A DNA stretch of 52,887 bases from UMGS1663 sp963558185 (GCA_963558185.1 CAUWFE010000009.1:1-52887), one strand, 5' to 3'. Counted from the stretch's first letter, positions 27,542 to 38,605 are shown. Notes: generated from the letters alone by a model not told the origin. Made by a program: numbers and translations.

Positions 27542-28267
27542 TTAAAATTCTTGACCAATTTTTTGTGAAATCAAATTCATATATTTTCCATCTATTGAGC
27601 CTATACTACCAGAAAAATTAAGTCTTAAAACACTAACTTTTTTCATTCTCGTTATATTTGACCAACGCAAAATATTTTTATATCCAAAAATATTATCTAA
27701 TTGCACAATTTCTGTTATATTTTTCTTTTTATTTTCACATTCCTCTAATGAAATTTTATTTTCTTTATATTCGTTTTCTATTTTTATATATTCTAAAGGT
27801 TTTTTTGAAGAAACTGGTAAAACAAATAACTCGTTATCAAGGTTTTTTAAAATAATTGCAGGGTGCATACCTCCAAATTCATTACCTATATTAAATCCAA
27901 AATCTATCCATACAACATTTCCTCTTTTTAGTATAACCTTTTTAGAGATTAACATTACATCATTATCAGTTATATTGAAATTAGACAATTTATACTTTTT
28001 ACCATCAAAAGTATAATTTCTATCAATAGCATCTTTTAATTCTTGTTTTGCTGTTTGATAGACATAATTATTTATACTATATTTAGGTAGAGTTTCTTGC
28101 TTTAGTCTATTACATATATATAGTGGATTCTGTTCATTTTTTATTTTATCGGTTTTTTCAGTAATCCAAGAAAAATACATCTTTCCTCTTTTTATATCTT
28201 TGTCTGTTTTCAACATTTTTCTAAATTGTTTTAATTTTTTTAAACATTTTAAATAAATTTGTTTCAC
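27542..28267 (-). CDS. Long MazF/PemK-like protein
   Basis: The C-terminal 140 residues have the PemK/MazF pattern: LKRGNVVWIDFGFNIGNEFGGMHPAIILKN, LFVLPVSSK and LRWSNITRMKK. The N-terminal 95 residues are basic and unrecognised. At 241 residues it is about twice the size of a typical MazF. No antitoxin gene adjoins it. It sits within the transfer region between VirB4 and sortase, separated from both by about 90 and 200 bases, so it is a separate unit. Confidence 0.75.
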   Translation of the reverse strand: MKQIYLKCLKKLKQFRKMLKTDKDIKRGKMYFSWITEKTDKIKNEQNPLYICNRLKQETLPKYSINNYVYQTAKQELKDAIDRNYTFDGKKYKLSNFNITDNDVMLISKKVILKRGNVVWIDFGFNIGNEFGGMHPAIILKNLDNELFVLPVSSKKPLEYIKIENEYKENKISLEECENKKKNITEIVQLDNIFGYKNILRWSNITRMKKVSVLRLNFSGSIGSIDGKYMNLISQKIGQEF

Positions 28268-28358
28268 TAATTTGTTTCTCCTTTACAAAAATATTGTACA
28301 TATTATATCACAAATATTATAATTTTCTATAAAATTCCACATTTTTTTATTTATTTTT

Positions 28359-30717
28359 CTATTCTTCTATTTCTACTTCTTTCGGTTTTGTTGTCATTAG
28401 TTTATATAACTCTGTATTTTTAGGAAATTTGTTCTCAAATGGTACTATTGAATTTCTTACTTTTATTAGTCCCTCTCCTGTTCCAGAGTTTGTAATAAAA
28501 TTCAATTCTGTATCTGGTATATGCAACAATTCTGCTAATCTATCTCTATCTGATGTTGATTGATTTAACATTATTATCAATTCACTATTAGATAACATCA
28601 ATTTTGCCTTTTTATTCTCTATTATTTCTTCAATATTTTGTGTAATTCCAGTTGCACAACCTCCATATTTTCTTATTCTTTTCCATAATTTACTCATAAA
28701 TAGTGAAGTGTATTGATGTTGAAATAATAAATATATTTCATCTATAAAAATATATGTTGTCCTTCCTGCTTTTCTATTTTTTGAAATTCTATTTATAATA
28801 TTGTCTAATATAACAAGCATTCCTACTGGCATTAGTTGTTCTCCTAAATCAATTATATCATAGCATATTAGTCTATTATTTACTTGTACATTAGTTGGTT
28901 TTGCAAAGGTATTTAAACTTCCTTTTGTAAATAGTTCTATTGATAATGCTATATCTTTTGCTTGTCTTTCATCTTGTTTTAATAATACCTGTCTAAAATC
29001 TTCAAGAGTAGGTGCTACACCTTGATAATTTCTGTTTTTATAATTAGCATAAACTTCTTTTACACACCTATCTATTAGTGTTTTATGTCCACTTATTTCT
29101 GTATCATTTCCCATTATCTGCTCACATAATGATAATACAAATTCTGCTTTGTCTTTTGTTGGGTCTTTTCCCTCTCCATAGTTTTTATTTATGTCTAAAG
29201 CATTTATATGATTATTGCTATTTGCTGATATTTTAATTACTTCTCCACCTAAATTTTGAATAAGAGATTTGTACTCCGCTTCTGGATCAATGATAATTAT
29301 ATCTGCATCTTTATCTTTTAATGCTATTTCTATAATTTCTTGTTTTGCTGTAAAACTCTTTCCACTACCGACTTACACCTAAAATAAAAGAGTTACCATT
29401 TAGTAACTCGTGTCTATTTATTAGTATCATATTTTTTGAAATAACATTTTTTCCATAGTAAATTCCATTCATATCTTGTATTTCTTGTACTTTCATTGGC
29501 ATAAATACAGATAGACTTTCTGTTGTTAATGTTCTTGTTATTTCTATCTTTTTTACACCATAAGGCATTACTGTTTTTAAACCATCTAATTGTTGATATT
29601 TTAATTCTCCTAACTGACATAAATGTTTTCCTGCTATACTCTTTAATGTTTCTGTATCATTGTCTAGTTCTTCTTTTGTATCTGCAGTATGAACAATAGT
29701 TATTGTTGCTAAAAACATTTTTTGGTCGCGTGTTATTAGGTCATCTAAAAATTCTTTACTTTCTTCTCTTTGTTTCTGCAACTCGTATGGTATTTCTGCT
29801 GAAAAATTGTTGTTTTCATTTTGACTTTTTTGCCATCTTGCAATATTAGTTTCCACACCCATCCTTTTGTTTTCTGCCATTTTTATTGCTTCTTCCATTG
29901 GTACTGGTTTCATATCTATACTTAACATCATATTTTTATTCAATTCTGTTAGTTCTGATATAATATCATCTCTAATAAAATTTGCAAATTCTTTTATAAA
30001 TAATACTCTACCATATCTATTCCCCATTTTAAAATAATCTGTTTTAAATTCAAAAGTGTCAGGGCAAATATAATCTTTAAAACTATGTCCTTTTTGCATT
30101 GATGCTTTCATATCAAAATTATACAAATCTTCTTCGCCACTTCTAAAAAAATCATAGAATATTCTTAATCTCTCATTTATATCTAATTCTGTTAGTTTTG
30201 AATCTAGTTTTGCAAATGAATTTCCTAACTCTGTTTCTGTTCTATTGAAATAATTATTTGCTTCTTCAAGATGTTTTTTATCAATAGTAATAGTTAAGAA
30301 TTTATCTTGTATAATACCTTGTGCTTCTGTTGAATTATGCAATAACATATTATTGATTTCTTTTCTATATTTTGTTAATTTATCATTTCCTATTGGTATT
30401 TTTACTTTGTTTTCAAAATCAATTTTATTCAATTTTCTGTTGATTATTGTTATTTTTGGAAAACAGGCATAATCAAGTAAATTTAATATACTTCCATACC
30501 CTAAAAACATTCTTTCTTGTTCTTCTTTTCCTGCTACCATATAGTTTATATCTGTAAATCTATATGTCTTTGAATATTTATTCCAACCAACTTGAAATGT
30601 TCCATCTTCGTATATTTTCTTTATCGGTATTGCTTGTTGTACACTTCTTGGTATTCTGTCTTTTTCCTCTTTTTGCTTTATTTTTAACTTTTCCAATAAC
30701 ATTTTTAATATTTTCAC
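28359..30717 (-). CDS. virB4: VirB4-type conjugation ATPase, read through one CGG +1 shift
   Basis: The 785-residue protein is the ATPase that powers the type IV channel. The N-terminal half (IPRSVQQAIPI, the usual start of this family) precedes a Walker A motif reading GVSGSGKS only if the C of the in-frame CGG at 29368-29370 is skipped, giving Gly450 (GGT). Without the shift a TAG stop follows at once. The second frame carries Walker B (YIFIDEIYLLF) and the C-terminal motif TQNIEEI. The start is a GTG at 30717 preceded by AGGAGG. It overlaps the PrgI gene by 140 bases. Confidence 0.93.
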
Positions 30718-31072
30718 GTTTCATTTCCTCCTTTTCCAATCTCTTATATTCTGGTTTTAAAAGTTCATAATAAATATTTTCTGGCTTAAACAATAATACT
30801 TTTGGCATTAGAATTTCTGATTTTATAAATGCTACAATAAATTGTTCTGCATTCATTCCATTATATTTAACAAATCCCAACACAGCAAATGGAATAGCAC
30901 CTAATATACACACCCACGATAACGTTTCAAGCCCTATATAATTTTTTAACAGAAAATATAATATTACTGCTACTCCACAAGCAAGTAATGAAAATATAAA
31001 TTGCCTCATTGATAATCCAAAAAATATAGATTCTTTATACTCTCTTATTTCTTTGTTTATTTTTATTTCCAT
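30578..31072 (-). CDS. PrgI-family membrane protein
   Basis: The 164-residue protein has two membrane segments (about residues 26-46 and 51-69) and the sequence SIFFGLSMRQFIFSLLA of the PrgI family, a small inner-membrane partner of VirB4 in Firmicute conjugation systems. Its last 47 residues are encoded in the overlap with virB4 and are basic; the family usually ends earlier, so the overlap may be only a late stop codon. Confidence 0.85.
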   Translation of the reverse strand: MEIKINKEIREYKESIFFGLSMRQFIFSLLACGVAVILYFLLKNYIGLETLSWVCILGAIPFAVLGFVKYNGMNAEQFIVAFIKSEILMPKVLLFKPENIYYELLKPEYKRLEKEEMKRENIKNVIGKVKNKAKRGKRQNTKKCTTSNTDKENIRRWNISSWLE

Positions 31073-31075
31073 TCG

Positions 31076-31945
31076 CTATCTTGCCCCCTTTGTACCTAAT
31101 ATTTGTTGTTTTAATGTTGCCACTTGCTTATCAAACTCATCATTTACACATTTTAATATTTCTCTCATATACTCATGTATCTTTGTACTGCTTTTTTTAT
31201 TAGTTGTAACTCTATAAGAATAATTCCCTGTAGCAAAGTCATAATCTACTAATCTATTATTTATAAATCCTTGTGTTGCAAGTGGTATATTTATTCCATA
31301 TTGTTTTGCTAAATATAAAAAGCAATTTTGAGTTGTTAATCCGTTTTCATAGTTATTGTCTTTATAATATTCTAAATCTTGTGATTCCACATTTTTGTTA
31401 TATCTAATTTGCGTTTTTATATTTTCAACATCACTTTCAAATTTGTTATTAACTTTCTCAACTTTTGCTTTCTGTTCATCTTCTGTTCTTTTTTTATTTG
31501 CTTCGCTTTCTTGTATATTTTTTTGTATTATTGTTTCTCTACATACTTTTGCTTTTTCATAAATTTCTGGATAATATATTGAAACATACTTTAATTCACA
31601 CATATTGAAATATCTACCATTTTCAACTTTCTTATAAAAAAAATCTTTTAAATTTATTTTAGATAATTTCTCTATAACATTTCTACAATAAATTGTACTT
31701 TCAATAAGAGTTGGATTTAATACTGCATTTATAAAATGTTTAAATTCAATTCCTGCAATATTCATTTTCCAATATTCATTGTTTTTATCTTTTATTAGCA
31801 TTTCTTGAAATTCATCATCTCGTTCTGTCTTTAATACTGCAAATTCTTGTCCTTGATAATTAACCTTTGATACAATTTTATTTGCTTTTTTTAATTTGTT
31901 ATCTTCAATTAGCCATACTTTTTCTATATTATCTTGTACTATCAT
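31076..31945 (-). CDS. Hypothetical transfer-region protein
   Basis: The 289-residue soluble protein has a coiled-coil-prone middle (about residues 145-175) and no recognised motif. It is placed between PrgI and TrbL, 3 bases from the PrgI start, so it is part of the transfer operon. I see no signal peptide or membrane segment. Confidence 0.6.
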   Translation of the reverse strand: MIVQDNIEKVWLIEDNKLKKANKIVSKVNYQGQEFAVLKTERDDEFQEMLIKDKNNEYWKMNIAGIEFKHFINAVLNPTLIESTIYCRNVIEKLSKINLKDFFYKKVENGRYFNMCELKYVSIYYPEIYEKAKVCRETIIQKNIQESEANKKRTEDEQKAKVEKVNNKFESDVENIKTQIRYNKNVESQDLEYYKDNNYENGLTTQNCFLYLAKQYGINIPLATQGFINNRLVDYDFATGNYSYRVTTNKKSSTKIHEYMREILKCVNDEFDKQVATLKQQILGTKGAR

Positions 31946-31965
31946 AACTACTCCTTTTTGGTAGT

Positions 31966-32247
31966 TTATCTACCTCTTTCTATTTTTCTTTCTTCTTTCT
32001 TTTTATCATAAATATACTCACATAAATCTTTATCGCTTAACTTTGCCATCTTCATTGCAATTTCAAAAATATCTCTTTGATATTTTGATGTCATAAATGC
32101 TCCATCACTTTTATCTATATTCTCTAACATTTCTTTACAATATTTTTCGTTTAGCAGATTTTTTCTACCAACTTCTAGCAAAGTATTTAATGCCAATTTG
32201 TTCTGTAGTGTGTTTTTTGTATCTATAAATTCTTCATAATTTTTCAA
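31966..32247 (-). CDS. Small hypothetical transfer-region protein
   Basis: The 93-residue protein is helical and ends in a basic tail (YDKKKEERKIERGR). No family is recognised. It is 20 bases from the next gene and lies 17 bases after TrbL. Confidence 0.6.
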   Translation of the reverse strand: MKNYEEFIDTKNTLQNKLALNTLLEVGRKNLLNEKYCKEMLENIDKSDGAFMTSKYQRDIFEIAMKMAKLSDKDLCEYIYDKKKEERKIERGR

Positions 32248-32264
32248 ATTACATCCTCCCTTTC

Positions 32265-33104
32265 TTACAATCCCATCATTTCTCTTATTACTCTATCACT
32301 CATTTTTACTGTTCCAACCAATACAAGCATATTGAATACTAATTCTCCTACATAACTCCATACTTGATTTACTGCTTGAGCATTTGTGTCAACTACTGGT
32401 GGAGAACTTGCAAATTGTGAAAAGATTATACAAGCAAGTATTATAATTGCTCCCTCTAAGCATACTGCACAAAAACTTTTTATAAAACTCTTACCTATCT
32501 GTTGACTAGGCTCTCCTGCAAATGTCGATAGTGGTATAGGTGCTAATGCAGTATAAAGATATATTTTAAAAAATCTGCCATAAACAGAAAGTATCATTAC
32601 AAATGATAAAACTGTTACTAATAATCCTCCGTATAAGTGTAACTGCCCAAAGTGGTATGCTTTCAAAAAAGCCACAACTCTCTATTGCTGTTATCATCTC
32701 TTGTGGTAAAACAGATTGTGTTACTCCTCCTATTCCTGTTGTTGACATTATTGTTTGTACTATTCCTTGTGTTATTTTAAATACTGCTAACATTAGTTCC
32801 AATCCATAAGTTATTATAGTTTTTGTTAATATAAATCTTATAAACAATTTTAAAACTTGCTCTGGCTTTTTTACTTCTGCAAAACTTCCGACAAGTTTTT
32901 ACTATTCCAAATAAAAAAAACAATACAAGTAATGCTAAACCTATTGCTTGTATTGCTCCATTTACATCAACAATTATATTCCATATTGTACCGACCTTTA
33001 AATGTTTCTGGTGTTTGTGTTATTAGATTCCATATTTCGCTCAATTTATCATTCCAAGTATCTAAAGCATTTTGTAAATTTCCTACTACCCAGTTATCCG
33101 ACAA
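32265..33104 (-). CDS. TrbL/VirB6-like channel protein, read through three CGG +1 shifts
   Basis: The 278-residue multi-spanning membrane protein is the inner-membrane channel component. The start is a TTG at 33104 after AAGGAGGCGAG. In-frame CGGs lie at 32991-32993, 32888-32890 and 32629-32631. Skipping each C gives successively FKGGTIWN, VKTCGSFAEV and TLIGGLLVTV (Gly each time) and a continuous protein with about six hydrophobic segments, ending IREMMGL. Each CGG is in frame only after the preceding shift has been made, which chains the three events. Without the shifts the gene would be cut into four fragments. Confidence 0.87.
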
Positions 33105-33159
33105 TTTTTCTCGCCTCCTTTAAAATAATTTAGGGACAAGTGTCAAAACCTGCCCCATT

Positions 33160-33461
33160 TTATCCTCCTGTAATTAAATTTAATATTTCTTTTGCAAATG
33201 TTATTATTACTCCTCCGTGCCAAAGTCATAAAACCGATTTGCTCTTTGTGATGGATCGTGGCTTTTTAATGCTAGTCCTATTTGTACAATTCCCCATCCT
33301 AGAAGTATCATTCCTATTGCTCTTATTATTCCAAATATAAATGTTGATAAATTATTTATAACACTTAATGGGTCATCTGCTCCCAAAACAGTTGTATCTT
33401 GCGTTATAAATAATGCAATTATTGTTATTCCAATAAAACTTAATTTTTTAATACTTTTCAT
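33160..33461 (-). CDS. VirB2/TrbC-like pilin-type protein, read through two CGG +1 shifts
   Basis: This 99-residue protein has a signal-like N-terminus (KKLSFIGITIIALFI) and hydrophobic segments around IFGIIRAIGMILLGWGIVQIGLAL, as in VirB2/TrbC-like subunits. Two in-frame CGGs, 33234-33236 and 33215-33217, are only 19 bases apart. Skipping both C gives QRANGFMTLAGGVIITFAKEIL, the family's conserved end, and a natural stop after ITGG. Unshifted, it would end in an unrelated polar tail. The start at 33461 lies just after the VirD4 stop; an upstream ATG overlaps virD4. Confidence 0.87.
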
Positions 33462-33471
33462 TATCAATTTT

Positions 33472-35327
33472 TTATTGATTATTTTCTTTTTCTCTTTCAC
33501 TTTCATATTCCTCCATTAAATAATAATTTTCTATATCTTCTTCTGATAAAAGCTCTGTTTTTATTTTTTTAACTTGCTTTATCTCTTGTATATCCTTTAT
33601 TTTTGTTGTATTTATTTCTTCTTGCTTTAATTGTAATATACTTACATTTGCTCTATTTGTTGTTCCGTGTTCAAAAGGCTTTGCTTTTCCATCGGTTGTA
33701 CTATTTACATTAGGGTGTTTTAAAATATTATATTTTTTATCTATTACCGGCTTTTCTCCTCTAATCATTAAAATTGCTTTATCATTATCTAACATTCTAA
33801 TTTCATCTTGTGTTAATAGTTCTCTACCTGTAAGTTGATAATTTGTTGAATAACTACCACTATGTCCTGTACTCTTTCCGATATGTGTTTGTATCAATCG
33901 TTTCTTTTCCGTAGTAGCTCTGATATATACTTATAACTTGATTGTTCATTTCCTCCGTAAATATAAAAGTTCATCACAGTTTCCAACTATTGATTCCCAA
34001 CTTTTTTCAAATAAGGCTTTTAATTGTGATAAATTTTGTATTATTATTGAAACTGATATGTTCCTTGAACGCATAGTTGAAAGTATTTTTTCAAAATCAT
34101 TAGGTAAAGCAACATTAGCAAACTCGTCCATCACGAAATGTACAGGTATTGGTAATGCTCCTCCGTGTTCATAGTCTGCTTTATAATAAAGCACTTGAAA
34201 AATCTGTGTATATAGCATACTAACGAGAAAATTAAAATCTGTGTTGTTATCTGGAATAATAGCAAATAATGCCATCTTTTCCTCTCCTAATTTATCTAAT
34301 TCTAATTCGTCTGTTTTTGTTATTCCCTCTATTGTATCAAGATTAAATTTCTCTAATTTTGATGCAAGTGTAACAATTATTGATTTTAATGTTTTTCCTG
34401 CTCCGACTATGATAATCTTTATAATATTTAACTGCTATGTGATTTGGATTTCTATGTTCTAGTCTTTTAAATAGAATATCCAGAGGACTTTCATAGTCCT
34501 CCTCGTCTTCTTTTGGTTTTCCTGCTCTCATCATTTCTGAAGCCATTGGGAAGTTCTGTTCATCTTCTGGTGCTTCATATTTTAAATAATAAAATAATGA
34601 TGATAAAAGCATAGATGCAGAAATATCCCAAAATGGATCTTGTGCTTGACTACCTTTGGGTGTTGTACTTTTAAAAAGATTTCCTACTAATTTTTGAATA
34701 TCATTGTCATCTTTTATATATACAAACGGATTATAGCAATGACTTTTTTCTGTATTAACCAAGTCTAACACTCTTATTTTATAACCTTTTTCTTTTAACA
34801 AATTTCCTGTATCTCGTAAAATTTCGCCGTTTTGGGTCAAGGATTACATAAGAACAATTACATTGCATTATATTAGGTTTGGCATAAAATCTTGTTTTCC
34901 CTGCACCACTACCACCAATTACTAAAACATTCAAGTTTCTTCTATGTTTTCTTGCATTTAAACCTAGCATAACATTTTGTGTTAATATTTTGTTCTGGCT
35001 CTTTGGTAATTGCATATACTTTTTGTTTATTTGTTTTGCATTGCCCCATATTGCAGAGCCATATTCTTTACCTCTCCTGTAATTTCTTCTACTAGACATA
35101 TAAATTCCTATACCTAGTAAATATACAAATAAAAAAATAAGAACAGTTTTTAAACTATTCTCACAAAATTCTATTTCAAATGGTTTATTCATTTTTTGAG
35201 GTAAAGTATTTATGATTTCTACTAATCCTCCATTTATATTCGGTGCTATTAGTAAAGACAACCATATTATTGCAATTCCCCCTAAACAAACTAAAAAAAT
35301 GTCTGCTTTTTTGTCATTATCGCTCAC
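33472..35327 (-). CDS. virD4: VirD4-type coupling protein, read through five CGG +1 shifts
   Basis: The 616-residue coupling ATPase brings the relaxase-DNA complex to the channel. Two N-terminal membrane segments (residues about 10-28 and 57-77) precede Walker A (GGSGAGKTRFY). In-frame CGGs lie at 34827, 34403, 33955, 33909 and 33878 (first base on the plus strand). Skipping each C gives DPKGEILRD, YHSGAGKTLK, LYLGGNEQ, ELLGKETIDT and TYGKSTGHSG, all expected in this family. The five events lie in successive frames, so all must occur for the full product. Walker B is FVMDEFAN. It overlaps the upstream small gene by 11 bases. Confidence 0.92.
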
Positions 35328-35520
35328 ACATTTCCCTTTCTCTTTTGAAATTAAGTCTGCATTTTTTCTTTGTTGGGGCTTTTATAACTTTTGTTAATAT
35401 TTCAGTTATATACTCAGGATTTTGCTTTTCTCTTATCATATCATTTCGCTTTTCATTTATAAGAGTTATAACTGTATTAAATTCATACTGGTCTAATTCT
35501 ACTACTCTCTCTTTTCCCAT
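35317..35520 (-). CDS. Small hypothetical protein before virD4
   Basis: The 67-residue basic protein has no recognised domain. It overlaps virD4 by 11 bases and follows the ArdC-like gene by nine, so it is in the same operon. Short proteins at this position are common in Tn1549-like elements. Confidence 0.6.
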   Translation of the reverse strand: MGKERVVELDQYEFNTVITLINEKRNDMIREKQNPEYITEILTKVIKAPTKKKCRLNFKREREMCER

Positions 35521-35529
35521 TTCTCATTT

Positions 35530-36408
35530 CTACCTTTCTTGTTCTTTATTCTTTCTTGATTTTTCTTGTTGTTCAAAATAAGTTGCAATTTTTGAATTTA
35601 CTTTTGTAAAGTTAGTTCTAATATCATCTAATTCTATTCTTATATCTTTTCCTTTTTCTTTACTTGATAATTCATTTGGTAACTTAGAAAAATCAAATTG
35701 TGATGTTTCTAATCCATATTTTTTACATATCATATAAGAAATACAATAAGTTTTAAATTCTTTCATTTCTCCAATTTCTACTCCTTGCATTTCCATTCTT
35801 GCAATTTCTTGTATAACTGTTTTTAACAAATAGTCTGATTTTAAACCTCTGCACATATATAGTTTATTTTCATTTTCTATATATTCTGCACCTTTTTCTC
35901 CATTTGGTAATACATCGACAACTACTCTTTCTGCTTTACAATCTTTAAATAGTGCTAACAATATATCTCTATCCGTATATTCTATTTCTTGTAGTATAGG
36001 TGCATTGGTTTGTGATATATCATATTCTTCCTTTGGATTATAATATACTTTTCCATTTGCTTTATTCGGCTCTAATATTATCATTGATTTTGCATTTGGT
36101 GTGAGTTCATAACCTCTGTCAATCCAATCTTGCCTTTCTTTTATTTGTATAGCATTAGGCTCTGTTTCCAATATTAACATACAGTTTCCAACAGAATATT
36201 TTTCAAATCTGCTTAATACATTAAGATATTGTTCAAACATATCCCCATTTTTTAATATTTTAAAAGACATACCTTCTATCTTTTTATATGCTTCATTTCT
36301 TTTCCTATTTTGTTCTTTCCAATTATTATTTTTATTGTATGACTTATTATAATTATTATTTTTACTTTTGTTATTTGTTCCTAATAAATCTTCAACAATT
36401 TGATCCAT
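35530..36408 (-). CDS. ArdC-like antirestriction/ssDNA-binding protein
   Basis: The 292-residue protein has an ArdC-like N-terminal domain: YLNVLSRFEKYSVGNCMLILE, then IKERQDWIDRGYELT. ArdC proteins bind single-stranded DNA and protect it from restriction in the recipient. The metallopeptidase half normally has HExxH; here the matching segment (VIQEIARME) lacks both histidines, so peptidase activity is unlikely. It follows PcfB by two bases. Confidence 0.72.
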   Translation of the reverse strand: MDQIVEDLLGTNNKSKNNNYNKSYNKNNNWKEQNRKRNEAYKKIEGMSFKILKNGDMFEQYLNVLSRFEKYSVGNCMLILETEPNAIQIKERQDWIDRGYELTPNAKSMIILEPNKANGKVYYNPKEEYDISQTNAPILQEIEYTDRDILLALFKDCKAERVVVDVLPNGEKGAEYIENENKLYMCRGLKSDYLLKTVIQEIARMEMQGVEIGEMKEFKTYCISYMICKKYGLETSQFDFSKLPNELSSKEKGKDIRIELDDIRTNFTKVNSKIATYFEQQEKSRKNKEQER

Positions 36409-36410
36409 TT

Positions 36411-37268
36411 CTATTTGCTCCTCTCTCTAATTCTATTTCTTCTTTTCTTTCTATTGTTTTGTGTTTCTAAATGTTTAGGCTCTTTAAAATGTTTTCCTTT
36501 GTTCTTTTCCGTTTCTTGTTTTAGATGTTTTGGCTCTAGTTTTTCTTTTATAACTGCATTCCCTGTTGTAACTGTTTTTTCCATTGCAATTTCATTTTTT
36601 TCTTTTTCTTTTAATTCATTAGTAATTTGCTCTAGTTCCTTTTTTACTGACTTTTTTCCGTTATTATATAAATTATCGTTTTCTAATTTGTTCTTGGTAC
36701 TTAAGGAACTCTCTAACTGATTGTTTTCTTCCGTTTGTTCATTACTGGGGGAATATTCTTGCATAACTTCTGTTTGTTCTAATTCTTCTGGCTCTGTTAA
36801 TAATTCATCAACCATCTTTTCATCTTCGCTTTTTTCCTCTTTTGCTTTTGCCTTTTCTTCTTTTTCCTTTTCTATTTCATGTTGTATTGTTGCTATATCT
36901 GTAAAATTAAATCTTTCTGCAATTCGGTCAACTTTTGAAGCATCTTCTTGTCTAACCATAATATCAACAAGTCCATCAATTTTTTCGTTCTTTTTATCTG
37001 CTAATACACAATATAAAACTCCATATTTTTTAGCTTCTTGTGAGAATTTTTTTAAATCTTCTGACCTTATTGTAAATATTTTTAGTTCTTTACCAGTTTT
37101 TAGCATATTCGTAAGTCTTGTTTTTCCTTTTGTCTGTTTATTATCTTTTGATAAAGCTATAAGAAATGTTATTAGATTTTTTGATCCCTCTCCTGCAATT
37201 CGTAGTGTAAACCCTACACCATCCAAATAAATTTTTATAAGTTCTTCAGCTGAATCTGATGAGTTCAT
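36411..37268 (-). CDS. pcfB: PcfB-family mobilisation protein
   Basis: The N-terminal 130 residues (IKIYLDGVGFTLRIAGEGSKNLITFLIAL, KKYGVLYCVLADKK, VDIMVRQEDASKVDRI) match the PcfB/DUF3801 family, which links relaxase to the coupling protein. The tail of about 150 residues is highly charged and disordered. The start overlaps the relaxase end by 23 bases. Confidence 0.88.
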   Translation of the reverse strand: MNSSDSAEELIKIYLDGVGFTLRIAGEGSKNLITFLIALSKDNKQTKGKTRLTNMLKTGKELKIFTIRSEDLKKFSQEAKKYGVLYCVLADKKNEKIDGLVDIMVRQEDASKVDRIAERFNFTDIATIQHEIEKEKEEKAKAKEEKSEDEKMVDELLTEPEELEQTEVMQEYSPSNEQTEENNQLESSLSTKNKLENDNLYNNGKKSVKKELEQITNELKEKEKNEIAMEKTVTTGNAVIKEKLEPKHLKQETEKNKGKHFKEPKHLETQNNRKKRRNRIRERSK

Positions 37269-38604
37269 TGTTTTTCTCCTTTCCTTTTTGATTTTCTTTT
37301 TCCTTTTCTTGCATATATTCCATATTTTCTTTTATCTTCTGTTTTCTTTCTTCTATATCTTGGCAATATCCCACCTCCTTTTTTAGTGCAAAAATACTAT
37401 TAGATAACTGTAAAATTTCATCACACAATTTTTGTCTTTCTTCTGCATTAGTAGTTTTCTGCCTTTTTCTTCTTAAAACTGTTCTTGTGTGCATTTGGTC
37501 ATTAATTTTATCAATAGTTTGTTTTTTGTATAAAAAAAGTTCCTCTGTAGATTTTATATTATTTCTACACAGGAACTTGATTTCATTAGATATTGTATTC
37601 ATTTTCTTGATGTCTTTTCTCATATCTTGTGATATTTTAACTTTGTTTCTATTATTAGGAAATTTCTTTAATAAATAACAATAGTATAAATATAATCTGT
37701 ATAAACTGCCTCTTTCCTTATTCAAATTGTATTTACTTTTTGAATAATATTTTTTCACTTTTGATTTTGCTTCTGGAAATGGTACTCTTGGAATTTGTGA
37801 ATTTAATATTCTATCTTCAATATTTTGTATAGAATATTCTTCGCCAAAACTTCTTTCAATTCTTATATTTCTTTTATATGGTGGTCTGCATACACTTATT
37901 TTATTTGCTCTTATTATAACTGTATATCCCATATCTTCTAAAATATTTTCAAAATTTTTATAAGAATATGCTTGTGCTATTGCATAATCAATATCTTCTT
38001 TTGCATTAGTATAATAATCTGATTTTTGAATATATGAAGTATAGTATTTTGTATAATCTATATTGTGTTTTCCACACGGCTTTTCTTCAATTACACTTAA
38101 TCCATATTCTTTGCATAAGTCATCTGACGTTTTTCTCATCAGTGCATAATTTTCTCTAGTATTTCTATATTTTTTCCCATCTGCAAATGAAACAGAATTG
38201 AGTAAAAAATGATTGTGTATATGATTAGTATTAAGATGCGTTGATACTATAACTTCATATTTATCGCCCCAAAGTTCCTCAGCTAATTTTACTCCAATTT
38301 CGTGTGCAACTTTTGCAGTTACCTCTCCCTCTGCAAATGATTGAAATCCGTGATATGCAAGTACACCTTTTGTTTTTCCATATCTTTTTTTAGTATATAT
38401 CATTTCTTGTAAAGTATTATCTTCACTACAATTTATACCAGTTACATATAATTGTTTTTCTGTTTTAAAATCTGCTTTCGCATATTCAAGAGTATTGTGT
38501 AAATCTTTATACCAATTTTTATTTTCTGTTTTCTCTGCATTAGTTGTATATTTTATAACTTTATCTAGTCTATTTTCTACTTTCCACAAACTTGTAGTTG
38601 CCAT
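37246..38604 (-). CDS. MobP-type relaxase
   Basis: The 452-residue protein nicks DNA at oriT and pilots the strand. It has the relaxase histidine motif STHLNTNHIHNHF (about residues 122-134), and the likely catalytic Tyr is in an N-terminal segment such as VIKYTTN. The C-terminal part is a helical coiled coil. No CGG is in frame, unlike most other transfer genes. It follows MobC by one base and overlaps pcfB. Confidence 0.92.
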   Translation of the reverse strand: MATTSLWKVENRLDKVIKYTTNAEKTENKNWYKDLHNTLEYAKADFKTEKQLYVTGINCSEDNTLQEMIYTKKRYGKTKGVLAYHGFQSFAEGEVTAKVAHEIGVKLAEELWGDKYEVIVSTHLNTNHIHNHFLLNSVSFADGKKYRNTRENYALMRKTSDDLCKEYGLSVIEEKPCGKHNIDYTKYYTSYIQKSDYYTNAKEDIDYAIAQAYSYKNFENILEDMGYTVIIRANKISVCRPPYKRNIRIERSFGEEYSIQNIEDRILNSQIPRVPFPEAKSKVKKYYSKSKYNLNKERGSLYRLYLYYCYLLKKFPNNRNKVKISQDMRKDIKKMNTISNEIKFLCRNNIKSTEELFLYKKQTIDKINDQMHTRTVLRRKRQKTTNAEERQKLCDEILQLSNSIFALKKEVGYCQDIEERKQKIKENMEYMQEKEKENQKGKEKNNELIRFS

Positions 38605-38605
38605 A

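Noticed and set aside
30578..30717. PrgI/VirB4 overlap as a further frameshift
   Set aside because: No in-frame CGG lies there, and VirB4 has its own GTG start with AGGAGG and a full family N-terminus.
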